From: Algibacter sp. L3A6 | GTDB taxonomy: Bacteria; Bacteroidota; Bacteroidia; Flavobacteriales; Flavobacteriaceae | Reading direction: 5' to 3' | DNA length: 64,000 nucleotides | Assembly (NCBI RefSeq): GCF_009796825.1 | Contig: NZ_CP047030.1 | Span: 3,718,501-3,782,500, forward strand | Part shown: piece by piece, positions 36,196 through 46,273 of the stretch | Layout: every line of letters begins with the position of its first letter | How positions within the stretch are numbered: position 1 is the first letter of the stretch | Program-made: the position numbers and the translations under genes | The notes under the pieces: generated by a model | Told to the model about the DNA's origin: nothing | The model's database searches: none | Seen by the model: the letters and a program-made list of their open reading frames with translations, nothing else

Positions 36196-36555
36196 TTGAA
36201 TTTTCAGATTGATTAATTGAAAACTTTTTTAATTTGTCTATTTGATAATTCTAATCATAATGCGCATGCTGATCTTAAAAGGCTTTGCGTTTAAGGATAT
36301 TTTGTTGCAATTATCAAAAACAGTACTTTTTGCTTTTATAATATACGGTTTAGCAGTTTGGTTTATAAAAAGAAATGCTATTGTTTATTTTTAATGAAGA
36401 AAATATAAAGCAAACAATTCTTTAAAACGCGACTATTTTTCATGTTTCGCATAAATTGAATATTCTGTACAAGGACTAAAGTTTTTTCAAATACGCGATT
36501 CTCAGAGAACGACAAAATTTGATGTTTTTACTAAAAAAATAAAATCTTGGTATTG
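36196..36555. other. Intergenic region between the zur-like gene and the kinase/hydrolase pair
   Basis: This 360-bp region contains a short hydrophobic reading frame (36260-36394, listed separately). From about 36425 it also holds the 3' flank of the kinase gene that is repeated beside the decayed copy at about 26945-27081. Confidence 0.6.
36260..36394 (+). CDS. Possible 44-residue hydrophobic peptide or gene fragment
   Basis: ATG at 36260 (or 36266) opens a frame of 44 codons ending TAA at 36392-36394. It has a soluble start (MRMLILKGFAFKD) and one membrane helix (about 20-36), then basic residues. It may be a small membrane protein or the N-terminal scrap of a larger transporter or channel gene. 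No family can be assigned and the support is weak. Confidence 0.25.
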   Translation: MRMLILKGFAFKDILLQLSKTVLFAFIIYGLAVWFIKRNAIVYF

Positions 36556-37524
36556 CTACTTCAAAATAAGTGTTCGTGCCATTTCTAAAAGCAACTTTTT
36601 TTCTTCAATCGATCTTTTTAAAGGCAATTGCGCCAAACCAATTAATCTGCGCATAATTTCTATTCCGGCAACTTTGGCAAGTAATTCTGCGTTTAATTTT
36701 TTAGGATATCTATTTTTTATGGTTTCTAAACAATCGATGTTCATGGTGATCATAATAGTATGTGCGGCCATAACGCCAATATCAAATTCGGCAAAACCCA
36801 TAAAACTAAATTCTGGATCTATCACATAGGTATGGTTTTCCTTCGTCATCCAACTTCCAGGATAATAATCGCCATGCAAAAGCGTATCCCCTTTAGATAA
36901 GTATTGCTCGCCAACCTTTGCAATCTCTGTTTTTAATGCGGCATCATGTCTGTAAATTAAAGCCAATTCCTGAAGTCCGTTTTGAATGGTATCTAAATGA
37001 AAATCGCTATCCTTTAAAAAAGGCAAAACAAATATGTGTTGATGGTTAAGCAAACGCAAGTCCATATTTTCAGGATATGCCGTAGGTTTAGATTTATGAA
37101 TTTCCGCAGCAATATCCATAAGTTCATGCAGTTGCGAGCTGTGCATAGTTCTATCCTCATAGAGATACGACATATCTTTGCAGTCGCCTAAATCTTCCAG
37201 AATAAGCAAATAATTATCTGCGTTATAAGCTAATATTTTCGGAATATGAGGTGCAATAACCTTATTGGTAACCGCTTTGTAAAACTGAAATTCCACATCG
37301 ATACGCTCAATAGGTGCTGTAATATCTTGATATTTCTGAACAAACGGACGCGATTGTTTTACAATAAAAGACCGCGTATTGGTACGGATTCTAAGCACCA
37401 CATTCATGTTGCCCTCACCGGGTTTTTCTATAGAAAGAATGCGTTCTTGTTTTAGGTCTAAAAACCCCATGTTGTTTAAACACATTTCAAAATCCAAAAT
37501 GGAACTATTAACATCTAAATACAT
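36556..37524 (-). CDS. Phosphotransferase-family kinase, methylthioribose-kinase-like
   Basis: This 322-residue protein has a protein-kinase-like (APH/ChoK) fold. The glycine-rich loop is in EKPGEGNMNVVLRI (about 29-42) and the nucleotide-binding Lys in FIVKQS. The catalytic loop is TLLHGDYYPGSWM (about 222-234) and the metal-binding block is VIDPEFSFMGFAEFDIG. The HGD-x3-GS-M and IDPEFxFxGxxxFDIG wording is that of 5-methylthioribose kinases. It follows an exported nucleoside hydrolase by 3 bp, so the pair could release and then phosphorylate a ribose-type sugar. A second, decayed copy of the pair is at about 27.1-27.8 kb. Confidence 0.82.
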   Translation of the reverse strand: MYLDVNSSILDFEMCLNNMGFLDLKQERILSIEKPGEGNMNVVLRIRTNTRSFIVKQSRPFVQKYQDITAPIERIDVEFQFYKAVTNKVIAPHIPKILAYNADNYLLILEDLGDCKDMSYLYEDRTMHSSQLHELMDIAAEIHKSKPTAYPENMDLRLLNHQHIFVLPFLKDSDFHLDTIQNGLQELALIYRHDAALKTEIAKVGEQYLSKGDTLLHGDYYPGSWMTKENHTYVIDPEFSFMGFAEFDIGVMAAHTIMITMNIDCLETIKNRYPKKLNAELLAKVAGIEIMRRLIGLAQLPLKRSIEEKKLLLEMARTLILK

Positions 37525-37527
37525 AGG

Positions 37528-38511
37528 TTATTTTTTATTTAAGCTTTGCCAGAAATCCGTTTTCATAAGGTCTACCTCTATTTTTGTATGGATGTTTATT
37601 AAGCGAGGCGTGTTTTCTGGAGGCGTTAAAAAGGTCTCAATTTTCGATAATTCAGGATGTGCAAGTGCTTCAATAATAGCAACATCCCACATAATCCAGC
37701 TTTTCTTTTCTGGGTCGTCTTTGGTCCACCAACGCTCATAAGTGTCCCATCGGTTTATTAAATAATCGGCAATACCGCCTTTGTTTTTTAATTGCGCATC
37801 TACTTCTGTTTTAGTAAACACCAAGTGCTGACTGGTTGTTGCCGTCATGATACTTAAATCTAGACCTTCGGTATTTAGAAGAATATCCACCGCTTTGGGG
37901 TCGTTGCCTGTATTGAATTCCTTCTTGTTATAGACGTTGGTTTCTACAGTATGCCAAAAACCAAGATAATGCACTTTTAGTTTTTCTATAATCGATGGAT
38001 CTTCTAAAATAGCACTCGCCACATTGGTGCTCGATCCTAAAATAACCACGTTTAGCTTTTCGCCAGCGGGTAATTTATGCGCCATTTTAACAATGAAGTT
38101 TGATGCCGGAGAACTCGCTGGTTCTGTACTATTGGTTATCGGTACATTACTTCCTAGTGGTAACGGAATGCTGTAATTCCCCATTAAGTTCAATATCTTT
38201 TCGTTAATATCTTGGCTTTCTTGTACGGTGTTTTCGGTTGCCAATGGCGATGTATGAAACTGTGCCGAAGTAATCCCCAAAACATTAAAACTCGGTTCTT
38301 TAATAGCTCTAACAATAGCATAAAGATCGTCGACTTCATTGGCGGTATCGGCATCAATAATGATGGGTAAACGCGTGTCTTTTACTTGTGCGCCCACTGA
38401 AACCTGAGTAAAAACGGAAACTAGAAGTATTAATTGAAACAAAGAAACGTAAATCCCTTTATTGAAATTTACGCTCTTAAATATATTGAGTTTATTATGT
38501 TGTTGTTGCAT
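37528..38511 (-). CDS. Exported nucleoside hydrolase (IUNH family)
   Basis: This 327-residue protein has the calcium-binding IUNH N-terminal block LPIIIDADTANEVDDLYAI (about 48-66; family consensus DxDxxxDD, here DADTANEVDD). It also has the VILGSSTNVASAI block and the C-terminal MWDVA motif. An N-terminal hydrophobic segment ending VSVGAQ (about 20-42) makes it a secreted or periplasmic enzyme. It cleaves nucleosides (or nucleoside-like glycosides) to base and ribose. The kinase gene follows after 3 bp. Substrate choice cannot be read. Confidence 0.87.
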   Translation of the reverse strand: MQQQHNKLNIFKSVNFNKGIYVSLFQLILLVSVFTQVSVGAQVKDTRLPIIIDADTANEVDDLYAIVRAIKEPSFNVLGITSAQFHTSPLATENTVQESQDINEKILNLMGNYSIPLPLGSNVPITNSTEPASSPASNFIVKMAHKLPAGEKLNVVILGSSTNVASAILEDPSIIEKLKVHYLGFWHTVETNVYNKKEFNTGNDPKAVDILLNTEGLDLSIMTATTSQHLVFTKTEVDAQLKNKGGIADYLINRWDTYERWWTKDDPEKKSWIMWDVAIIEALAHPELSKIETFLTPPENTPRLINIHTKIEVDLMKTDFWQSLNKK

Positions 38512-38709
38512 GTAGGCTTTCTATAATTGCTGAAATAATTTGTGTTTACAAAAGTACAAACTATACGATTGATGCAGCCTTTGGTCGCAGAAAGTGATGG
38601 AACATTACTTGGTTGGGGATTGGAGTGTTTGGATGTGGAGAATATTAGAATCTTGAATAATTATTAAAATGGCAACATATCTAAATAAATTAGCCTAGGA
38701 GCATAATTT

Positions 38710-41622
38710 TTAAGAAGATGCCCAAATCTTAAGATTACACCCTGAACTTTGAAGCCTATCATCTAAAATTAAAAGTAGTTTTTCTACATTTGTCATATTC
38801 TCTATAAAAACAGCCGATTTAGAAAGACCTGGTTGAACCAAATAAACATTATAATCCCAATCTGTAGGAATAAAATCATCATGTAATTCATTTAATTCAT
38901 CATATTTATCCTCTAGTATTCTTGAATTTTGAGTTTTATTTACTCTATTCAATAATTGTTTAATTATGAAACTAGACCTTATCCAAATACAATTTCTCAA
39001 TGCCTGTTGTAATAATTCTGTTATATTTCTCATATTTGCTCCTGATTTATCTGTAGAAGAATATTTGCAATGAAAAAAGTGAATGATTTTTTTATCTACT
39101 GAAAACCATATTATATCAGCCATTTCTCCTGCTCCATCATCAATAACTATAATATCATTATCTAGATAATCAGAACTATCAGTTATTACTTTAATAGTCT
39201 TTTGTTGTACATTATAAATTTTACCTGGCTCTGTAGGTTCTTCTGCTTCTTTCTTTATATCCGTTTCATCCCAACCACCATCTATTGCTTTAAATAAAGT
39301 CCTATCAAATTTTTGTTCCTTAATTTTTGGCTCAAACAATGTAGTACCTCTTAAACTTTTAGCATTTTGGAATATTATTAATGGTGGATATGCATTTATA
39401 AAGTCTTCAATACTAGTCTTTATTGGGTCTTTATCAGGAATATCTATAAATATATTAATTTCTGTATCTGAGTTAACAACCCATTTTTGTTCATTGTCGA
39501 AGTCAAAGTGAATTTTTGCTAGCTCATCTTTTTCTACAATAAGTGAACATTCAATTTTTTTATTATTATTTAATAAATTATCAAAAATAATTTCAGGAAT
39601 AAAACTTTCATAATTTTTATCACCTTTTGTAATATCAACTATTGCCATTTGGAAACAAACACTATCTAATTGAATAGAAACAGGATTATCTTCGAATTTT
39701 TCAACAGATTTAAAATTAGCTAAATTTGACATTCTAGGAATTTTAGATTCATTATTGCCTAACTTAATAAGTGAATAAATATGTTGACACCAAATTGAAA
39801 ATTCTTTAACACTTTTTCTTTTAATGGCCCATATTCGACCATTATTTACAGCAATACCTCTAGTTTCATTTTCGTCTATTCTTGATAACGCATGACCAAA
39901 AGAAAATACAGCACCATCAGAATGTTTAACTGCAGACTCTACCTCTAATCCCATTAACATTTTATACGTTGGATTTGATGCTCCACTTCCGTAAATATTT
40001 GACATACCAACCATAAAGTACTGGCCAATAGTATTATCACTTAATCCATTTCTAATATTTGATGCAGGAACAATTTTATATTTTTTTGTGTCAAATAGTT
40101 TAGATTTCATATAGTTTAAAATCAAATCAGAAGTCGTACTTTCAAATAAAAAATCATCAATTAAATATAAAATATGTAAATCATAATTCTCTTGAAATAA
40201 GGCTGAATCTTTTCCCCAAGGCAATGTTTTCTTATGTTTTGTAATTAATATCAAAGGAGAATTAACATCTTCTTGATGAGTGAAAACTAAATCAATTCCT
40301 GAAGGCATTTTTTTATGAAAACCTTTTTTAAATTCAAAACCAACTTTTGTCTTATAGATTTTGGTACTAAAGAATGGTTTTAAATCATTAGGAGATATAC
40401 CTAATGGATTTAACTCACTTGGTTCTGAATTTGGGAATAAAGGTGAATTCATAACAATTTCTTCAACTAAACCAGGAATTAATTCATCCCATGACTTATC
40501 AAAATAATATAATTTCTTAACCTCACCTTTCACATAGTTTTTATCTGCAATTAAAATTGCATTTCCTGTTTGATTTTTATGTACTCTTGAAATTCGACCA
40601 ATGAATTGAATAGTTGTAGGTAAGGTTCTCGGTATATCATGTAATACACTTATTTTCAATGTTGGTATATCTAAACCTTCACCAATCATACCAACAGCTA
40701 TTAAACTTTCTAATTCGCCTTTTTTACACTTAATCAAACAATCTTCGTTCTGTTTAGTTGTATTCTTACTATGAATTAAACCAACCGATATTCCTTTAGC
40801 TTCATATATTTTTTTTAAATCTTTTGCTGAATCAATTTTTCTAGTTTTGATTAATAATTGAGCATTTGGATTATTTTTTTGCTCATTTCTCAAATTTTCT
40901 ATCGCAGCATTTGCTAAAAGAGAATCTTTTTCTTGACTTTTTCCATTGTTCGTTTCTACATTTTTAAAAATTACAGGTCTATATATTTTATTTTTTATCG
41001 CTTCTGCTATTGGATAGTGATAAATTAACTCACCTTGAATTCTTTTTCTATCTCTCCTAAATGGAGTTGCTGTTAATAAAATAATTTTTGAATCTTTAAA
41101 ATCTTTAAAAGCGCTTTCGTAAATTTTAGCAGGAGTATGATGGGCTTCATCAATAATTATTAAATCAAATAAATTCTTTGGAGGAACTACGTTTTCTTTC
41201 ATTTCAGAAGAACAACTATGTGGAGTTCAAACAACCACATCATAAGATTTAGTTGCTTTTATCCAATCATTTTCAGTTTTTAAATACCCTATATGATTAT
41301 TTACTTTTGGCTTTTCTTCACTATTAAATACACCTAGAGTTTTTAATATTTCCATTTCATTAAAAACATCAAAAATCTGTTTTCTAATAACAACAGAAGG
41401 TGTAATTATTAAAACTTTTTTTATCTCTAACTCAAAGCATATAGCAATCATTAAAGCTGTTTTCCCTGAGCCGGTTGGCATGCTGATTAGTGCAGGTTTA
41501 TTAGTTTTTGTGTAATAGCTTTTAACAGCCCAAACTGCTCCTTTTTGACATTTTCTAAACCCTATTTTATTCTTATTTACCTCTAAATTAAAATGTTTTT
41601 TATTATTTATGAAAAATGACAT
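38710..41622 (-). pseudogene. SF2 helicase with C-terminal PD-(D/E)XK-like nuclease, split by one in-frame TGA
   Basis: Two open frames, 41622-41227 (131 residues) and 41202-38710 (830 residues), lie in the same frame, separated by a single TGA at 41229-41227 and eight sense codons (TPHSCSSE). Joined they make a about-970-residue protein. Motif I is MPTGSGKTA, motif II LIIIDEAHH and motif III LTATPF. A helicase C domain ends in QFIGRISR. Near residues 688-715 of the second part, GAGEMADIIWF then IIHFFHCKYS resembles a PD-(D/E)XK nuclease core. Helicase-nuclease fusions of this kind are typical of stand-alone phage-defence or restriction-like genes. The stop truncates the helicase between motifs Ia and II, so it is inactive unless the TGA is a sequencing error, suppressed, or bypassed by restart at the ATG at 41202. 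Confidence 0.8.
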
Positions 41623-41751
41623 TGTATTAGTTATTTAAAATTTTAAACAATAAATTTTAACACCAATTCTAAATTCGAATAGAAGCAAAAGAGATATTAA
41701 GCATAATCAACTTGGGAGTGTCTAAATATATTACAATTTGTAGAAATTACT

Positions 41752-41767
41752 TTACGGAAACCCGTAA
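41752..41767. promoter_or_regulatory. 6-bp inverted repeat upstream of the helicase gene
   Basis: TTACGG and CCGTAA are separated by AAAC, a GC-containing dyad in otherwise AT-rich DNA, 130 bp upstream of the helicase start (41622, minus). It may be a protein-binding site or a small hairpin. Confidence 0.35.
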
Positions 41768-41834
41768 TCGTATGATTTTTATTTAAAATAACTTCTCAAA
41801 AACAAACCCCATCACTCCTTACCTATTTTCAAGC

Positions 41835-41880
41835 AAAAAAAGTATATCTGCCAGCGATTGAAATTAAAGACAAAGGTGTC
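41835..41880 (+). repeat. Dispersed intergenic repeat, copy 1
   Basis: About 39 of 46 bases match 53811-53856 in the same orientation (shared core GCCAnCGATTGAAATTAA preceded by seven A and GTATAT). This copy lies just beyond the stop of the LytTR regulator and has TATATCTG where copy 2 has the -7 box TATATTTG. Confidence 0.6.
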
Positions 41881-41898
41881 ATTAAAAAAATTACCCAC

Positions 41899-42648
41899 TC
41901 ACCTATGCATCGTATCTAAAATCTCAATAATTTCGGTTTTCTTCCGAACAGAAACCGGTACATTTTCGCCATTTTTCAGCATTAAATAACCGCCATCGGA
42001 TTTTATGTATTCACTAACATAATCTAAATTAACCAAGTGACTTTGGTGAATTCTGATAAAATCGTAACTTTTTAACATGTCTGCAAAATACTTCAATGTT
42101 TTGGTTACAAATACTTTACGCTTGTCTTGAAGATGAAAAATGGTATTATTACTATCAGATTCACAACGGATAATATCATCTAAACTCACAATAATAATTT
42201 TATCTAGTGTGTGTAACGATATTTTATCTGGCTTTTGTTCTGGAGCAGAAAGTGTTTCTTTTAAAATGGTTAATCGTTCCTTATTAGGTTGTATTTGCTT
42301 TTTAGCGCGATCTACAGCCAAATCCAATTCCTCGTAAGCGTACGGCTTTAAAACATAATCTATAGCCGCAAATTTAAAGGCTCTAATTGCAAACTCATCA
42401 CTGGCTGTTACAAAGATAATTTTCGATTTTAAATCTGGAAAAATCTCTAGAATATCAAAACCAGTTCCATCGCCTAACATAATATCTAAAAATAGAATAT
42501 CGGGTTGTTTTTTACGTAAAACCTTTGCTGCTTCTACAACACTTTGTGCGGTGGCTATAATTTCAACTTCGGGATGCCTGGTTTCTAAATCGCTTTTTAA
42601 AAGCTGTAAAGCATCAATCATGTCTTCTACAATAATGGCTGTAAGCAT
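41899..42648 (-). CDS. LytTR-family response regulator
   Basis: This 249-residue protein has a receiver domain (about 1-118) with acidic pocket VEDM (Glu8, Asp9), phosphoacceptor Asp55 in LFLDIMLGD and Lys in YVLKPYAYEEL. It is followed by a LytTR DNA-binding domain (about 145-245, with IRIHQSHLVNLDYV). It lies 7 bp downstream of the histidine kinase gene and is its cognate partner. LytTR regulators of this type in Bacteroidota usually control envelope or nutrient genes; the targets are unknown. Confidence 0.92.
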   Translation of the reverse strand: MLTAIIVEDMIDALQLLKSDLETRHPEVEIIATAQSVVEAAKVLRKKQPDILFLDIMLGDGTGFDILEIFPDLKSKIIFVTASDEFAIRAFKFAAIDYVLKPYAYEELDLAVDRAKKQIQPNKERLTILKETLSAPEQKPDKISLHTLDKIIIVSLDDIIRCESDSNNTIFHLQDKRKVFVTKTLKYFADMLKSYDFIRIHQSHLVNLDYVSEYIKSDGGYLMLKNGENVPVSVRKKTEIIEILDTMHR

Positions 42649-42655
42649 AGGTTCT

Positions 42656-45600
42656 CTAATAATCTGTTAATAAAGGAATTTTAAAAGTAATATTTGTTCC
42701 GCCAATAGTACCATCATCATTTTTAATTTCGGTAATCTGCAGTGCATTTTCGCCCGAAATGGATGTTAAACGCTCTTTTGTAACAGTAAGCGCCATAGAT
42801 TGATGGTCTGTTTTTATTTTTGTCTCCTGAGATTTAAAAATACCAATACCATTATCGATTACTGTACAATGCAAATAATGTTCGGTAGTATTAAATTCAA
42901 TTTGAAGCACTCCTGCTTTGTCGCCTTTTAAAATACCATGGCGAATTGCGTTTTCTACAAAAGGCTGAATTAACATGGGTGGCACAAGTATTTCTTCTGG
43001 ATCGAGTTCGCAGTTACTGGTAATTGTAAACGTAAACGGTTTTGCTGCCATTAACTGCTCTACGGTAATATAATGGCGTATGGTTTTAATTTCTTGCCCT
43101 AAAGTAATCTGGTCTTTTCTGGAGTTATTTAGCGTTTCTCTAAGTAAGGTTGCAAAACTATTTATTGTGGCATTCATTTTATCTGGTTTGTTAATGGCCA
43201 TGGCTTTTATACCATTTAGTACATTAAAGATAAAATGCGGATTCATTTGCAATTGCAACGCCTTATGTTCTAAAGTAAGCAGGTCGTTTTTTATTTGCAA
43301 TTGTGCTTTATCCGCTTTGTTTTTTAATCTTATTCTTCTAATGTATAGCCAACCTAAAACTAATAAAAGCAAGAGAGCAAAGCCTATTACAGCCCATTGG
43401 AATGCTGCTTTTTTGTATAACGGACTATCGATAAAAAAATTGAATTTTATGGGTGTGCTTTCCTCCCATCTGTAATTTCTAGATTGTACAGAAAATTGAT
43501 GCGCACCATAAGCTAAACCTGCAAAGTTTTGTTTGTTCTCTTTAGACCACGGGCTCCACGCGTTTTGGTTTAATTTAGACCGATATTCTATTTGATTTGG
43601 ATGATCGATATCCACACTTCTATAGGCAAAACTTAATTGAGTTTGGGTTGGGGTTAAGTTTAGAACTTTGTTTGTATTAGTCCAAGCCTTTAGGTTTATA
43701 GTATCGACACTTTTATAAGCAACTTGCACATCTTTAAAATAGATTTCGGGTTTTAAAGTACTTTTGCTAGCAGCACTTGGTATGTATTCGGTTAAGCCAT
43801 AAAGCGCACCAAACCAAAGGTGGCCTTTATCATCTTTATCTACGGCATTTAAACAAGTTTCTATACCTAGAAAACCATCGTTTCTTCCAAAATGATAGAT
43901 GTCTTCAATATCGCTATCTTGGTTTAATTGAATTTTATCTACACCGCGTTCTGTGCCTGCCCATAAATAACCTTGATTATCAAATATTAATTGATATATA
44001 TTTTCTGAAGACATTTTTTTCGCTCCTTTTAAAGGTTTGAAAATTGGGGTGTTATCGCTAATTTCTGAAACCCAAATACCTTTTCCGGCTGTTCCTAGAA
44101 ACAATTTATCTTGATGAAACAACAACGTTCTTATAGTCGTTTGCTGATTTAAAACAGCTCCTAAAGCTGTTTGTTTGCCATCTTGAATATAACCTAAAAG
44201 ACCTGTTTGTGTGGCGTACCATAATCTGTTTTGGTTATCTAATGCGATGTCTTTTATGTATAAATCGGTGATGCCAGATTTTTTACCATATCTTTTTTTG
44301 ATAACTAAACTATCCCTTTCATTATCGTAATTAAACTGTATAATACCACTAGAATAAGTTGCTGCCCACATGGTGTTTTGTCCTTTAACAAGCTTACGAA
44401 TCCAATCGAATGGAAATCCGTTTTCTGAATTTAGAACCTTGTTTTTAATTACTGTTTTGGTGAATACTTTTGTGACAACGTTTAAAGAATCGCTATAATC
44501 GGGAACTAAACTATCTACGGTTTTCGTGGTTCTTAAAAGTACACCATTACCGTCGGATCCGGCCCAAATATTTCCATAATCGTCACTAGTTATGGTCTTT
44601 ATTTTTATATTCGAAAAGCCTTTAATTTTAGGAATATGATGAATCCCTAACGTATCTATTTGTGTTAAACCAGCTTCGGAACTCGATATCCAAAGGCTAT
44701 TTTTTGCATGATGTACAGCATAAATACGATTACCTTTTAAGCCCGATGATGCATCGAAATGTTGAAAATTATTTTGGAAATATTTATAAAAACCACCGCC
44801 AGATGTGGCGATCCAAATATTAGATTGTCTATCGGTAAACGTTTTTCTAATATGAGAAACCGAAAGCCCTTTGGATTTGTTTATGTTTCTTTTTTCGGCA
44901 TAATTTTGGGTATCTATAATGCTTATGCCATCATTATCTGTTGCCACCCATAATTCATTTTTATTATGAATTTCCATGGCATTAATACCAAGTGGTTCTC
45001 GTAATAAAATAGGTGCTTCATTACCTTTTGGATCTAGTATTAAAATACCATCTCTATAAGTTGCTGCAAATATTTTATGGTTATTATAAACTACAGATTT
45101 GAAATTGTTTTCTTCAATTTTTTCTATTTGGATGCCCGTGCCCTCAAGCTTATTTGTTTTCCAAAGTCCGGTGTTAGTTGCTATCCAATAAAACGTACCA
45201 TCGAAAACAATAGCGTTTACTATACTGGAATCAATGTCTGTGTTTATGCTTAGTTTTTTTAGTTTTTTGGTGTTAGAATAACTGTATACCCCTTGTTTTG
45301 TTCCTAGATAAAGTCCTTTTTCTGATTTATAAAAATGATTGACTTGCGGACTTTTAAAGTTTGAAAAGTTATTTTTTATTTTAATAGATAACCCGAGATT
45401 TGTTCCAATATATAGGCTATCATTACTCGTGTATAACGCATGAATATAATTGGAAAGTAGTCCATCATTCTCGTTCCAAACAGAAAAATTGGTGCCATCA
45501 AAATTACAAAGTCCGCCTCCTTGTGTGCCTAACCATAAGTAACCAATTTCATCTTGAACAATATCGTATACTTGAGATTGTGGTAAACCATCTTCTATGG

Positions 45601-45691
45601 AATACGATCGTAATTGACTGTTTTGCGCGCTAATTATGGAGCTTACAAAAAGTAGGAATAAAAGAAAATATGTAGTGTGTTTTTTGCTCAA
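42656..45691 (-). CDS. Two-component propeller / LytS-type sensor histidine kinase
   Basis: This 1011-residue sensor has a signal peptide (about 1-22) and a series of two-component-regulator propeller repeats (QSQVYDIVQDEIGYLWLGTQGGG and many IWAGSDGNG, LWYATQTG and LWFGALYG blades, about 25-650). A Y_Y_Y domain follows (about 660-760), then one membrane helix (about 768-788), a coiled coil, and the His_kinase domain with HxxN box LQMNPHFIFNVLNGIKAM (about 818-835). The ATPase has the N-box NAIRHGILKG. The periplasmic propeller probably binds a ligand such as a glycan or protein. It is transcribed just ahead of the LytTR regulator. Confidence 0.92.
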   Translation of the reverse strand: MSKKHTTYFLLFLLFVSSIISAQNSQLRSYSIEDGLPQSQVYDIVQDEIGYLWLGTQGGGLCNFDGTNFSVWNENDGLLSNYIHALYTSNDSLYIGTNLGLSIKIKNNFSNFKSPQVNHFYKSEKGLYLGTKQGVYSYSNTKKLKKLSINTDIDSSIVNAIVFDGTFYWIATNTGLWKTNKLEGTGIQIEKIEENNFKSVVYNNHKIFAATYRDGILILDPKGNEAPILLREPLGINAMEIHNKNELWVATDNDGISIIDTQNYAEKRNINKSKGLSVSHIRKTFTDRQSNIWIATSGGGFYKYFQNNFQHFDASSGLKGNRIYAVHHAKNSLWISSSEAGLTQIDTLGIHHIPKIKGFSNIKIKTITSDDYGNIWAGSDGNGVLLRTTKTVDSLVPDYSDSLNVVTKVFTKTVIKNKVLNSENGFPFDWIRKLVKGQNTMWAATYSSGIIQFNYDNERDSLVIKKRYGKKSGITDLYIKDIALDNQNRLWYATQTGLLGYIQDGKQTALGAVLNQQTTIRTLLFHQDKLFLGTAGKGIWVSEISDNTPIFKPLKGAKKMSSENIYQLIFDNQGYLWAGTERGVDKIQLNQDSDIEDIYHFGRNDGFLGIETCLNAVDKDDKGHLWFGALYGLTEYIPSAASKSTLKPEIYFKDVQVAYKSVDTINLKAWTNTNKVLNLTPTQTQLSFAYRSVDIDHPNQIEYRSKLNQNAWSPWSKENKQNFAGLAYGAHQFSVQSRNYRWEESTPIKFNFFIDSPLYKKAAFQWAVIGFALLLLLVLGWLYIRRIRLKNKADKAQLQIKNDLLTLEHKALQLQMNPHFIFNVLNGIKAMAINKPDKMNATINSFATLLRETLNNSRKDQITLGQEIKTIRHYITVEQLMAAKPFTFTITSNCELDPEEILVPPMLIQPFVENAIRHGILKGDKAGVLQIEFNTTEHYLHCTVIDNGIGIFKSQETKIKTDHQSMALTVTKERLTSISGENALQITEIKNDDGTIGGTNITFKIPLLTDY

Positions 45692-45878
45692 ATGATGTTT
45701 TGTTTTCTAGCGTTTTTTAAATTACAATAATTAGGTTAAAAGTTATATTGGATAAGAGTTGCAATTTCGGTTAAATATAAACTTTTTTTAGATTTACTCT
45801 CTTCCATTTAGGTATTAAACCCTCATTCATTTTTAACTGAATTGGTAAATACTTCTCTAGTTTCCGATTTTATTCAAA

Positions 45879-46241
45879 TTAATAATTTCGTTTTTGTTGA
45901 AAAGTAAACGGACTTCTAATATATGCTGCAAATATGGTAGCCATAACAATTAGAATTGCAACGTCATACGGTTTTCCTTTGTACATATGAATAAAGACAA
46001 TAAGCGTCATGTAAAGCGCTAATAGCATGGTTCCGATGACAATCGTTCTGTTATACAAAAATAAAGCTGTCGCTATTAATAGAAATATACCTGTAATAAT
46101 GAGTATGGCATTATTTGAAACAATTTTATTCATTTCACTAGAATGCAATATTTTATCTAAAGCGTTAGGTATAAAAAACAACGTTATTATTACTGACGGT
46201 AACCATATTAATATGGTTGTAAATATTTTTTTTGGGTCCAT
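45879..46241 (-). CDS. Small DoxX-like four-helix membrane protein
   Basis: This 120-residue protein has four hydrophobic helices (about 10-27, 45-63, 68-86 and 92-108). The DoxX-like opening LIWLPSVIITLFFIPNALDKIL resembles small membrane proteins of that superfamily. It lies 32 bp downstream of the caspase-like lipoprotein gene on the same strand, so it is probably in one unit with it. No specific function can be read. Confidence 0.65.
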   Translation of the reverse strand: MDPKKIFTTILIWLPSVIITLFFIPNALDKILHSSEMNKIVSNNAILIITGIFLLIATALFLYNRTIVIGTMLLALYMTLIVFIHMYKGKPYDVAILIVMATIFAAYIRSPFTFQQKRNY

Positions 46242-46273
46242 TTTTTATCTAATTTTTAAGAGTGAATTGTATT

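Noticed and set aside
36260..36394. Reading the 44-codon hydrophobic frame as the 5' scrap of a bestrophin-type channel.
   Set aside because: The resemblance is only a basic-then-hydrophobic pattern; too short to support a family name.
41202..41622. Selenocysteine reading of the TGA that splits the helicase gene.
   Set aside because: The protein is not a redox enzyme, there is no reason for Sec between helicase motifs, and no SECIS-like hairpin is evident directly after the codon.
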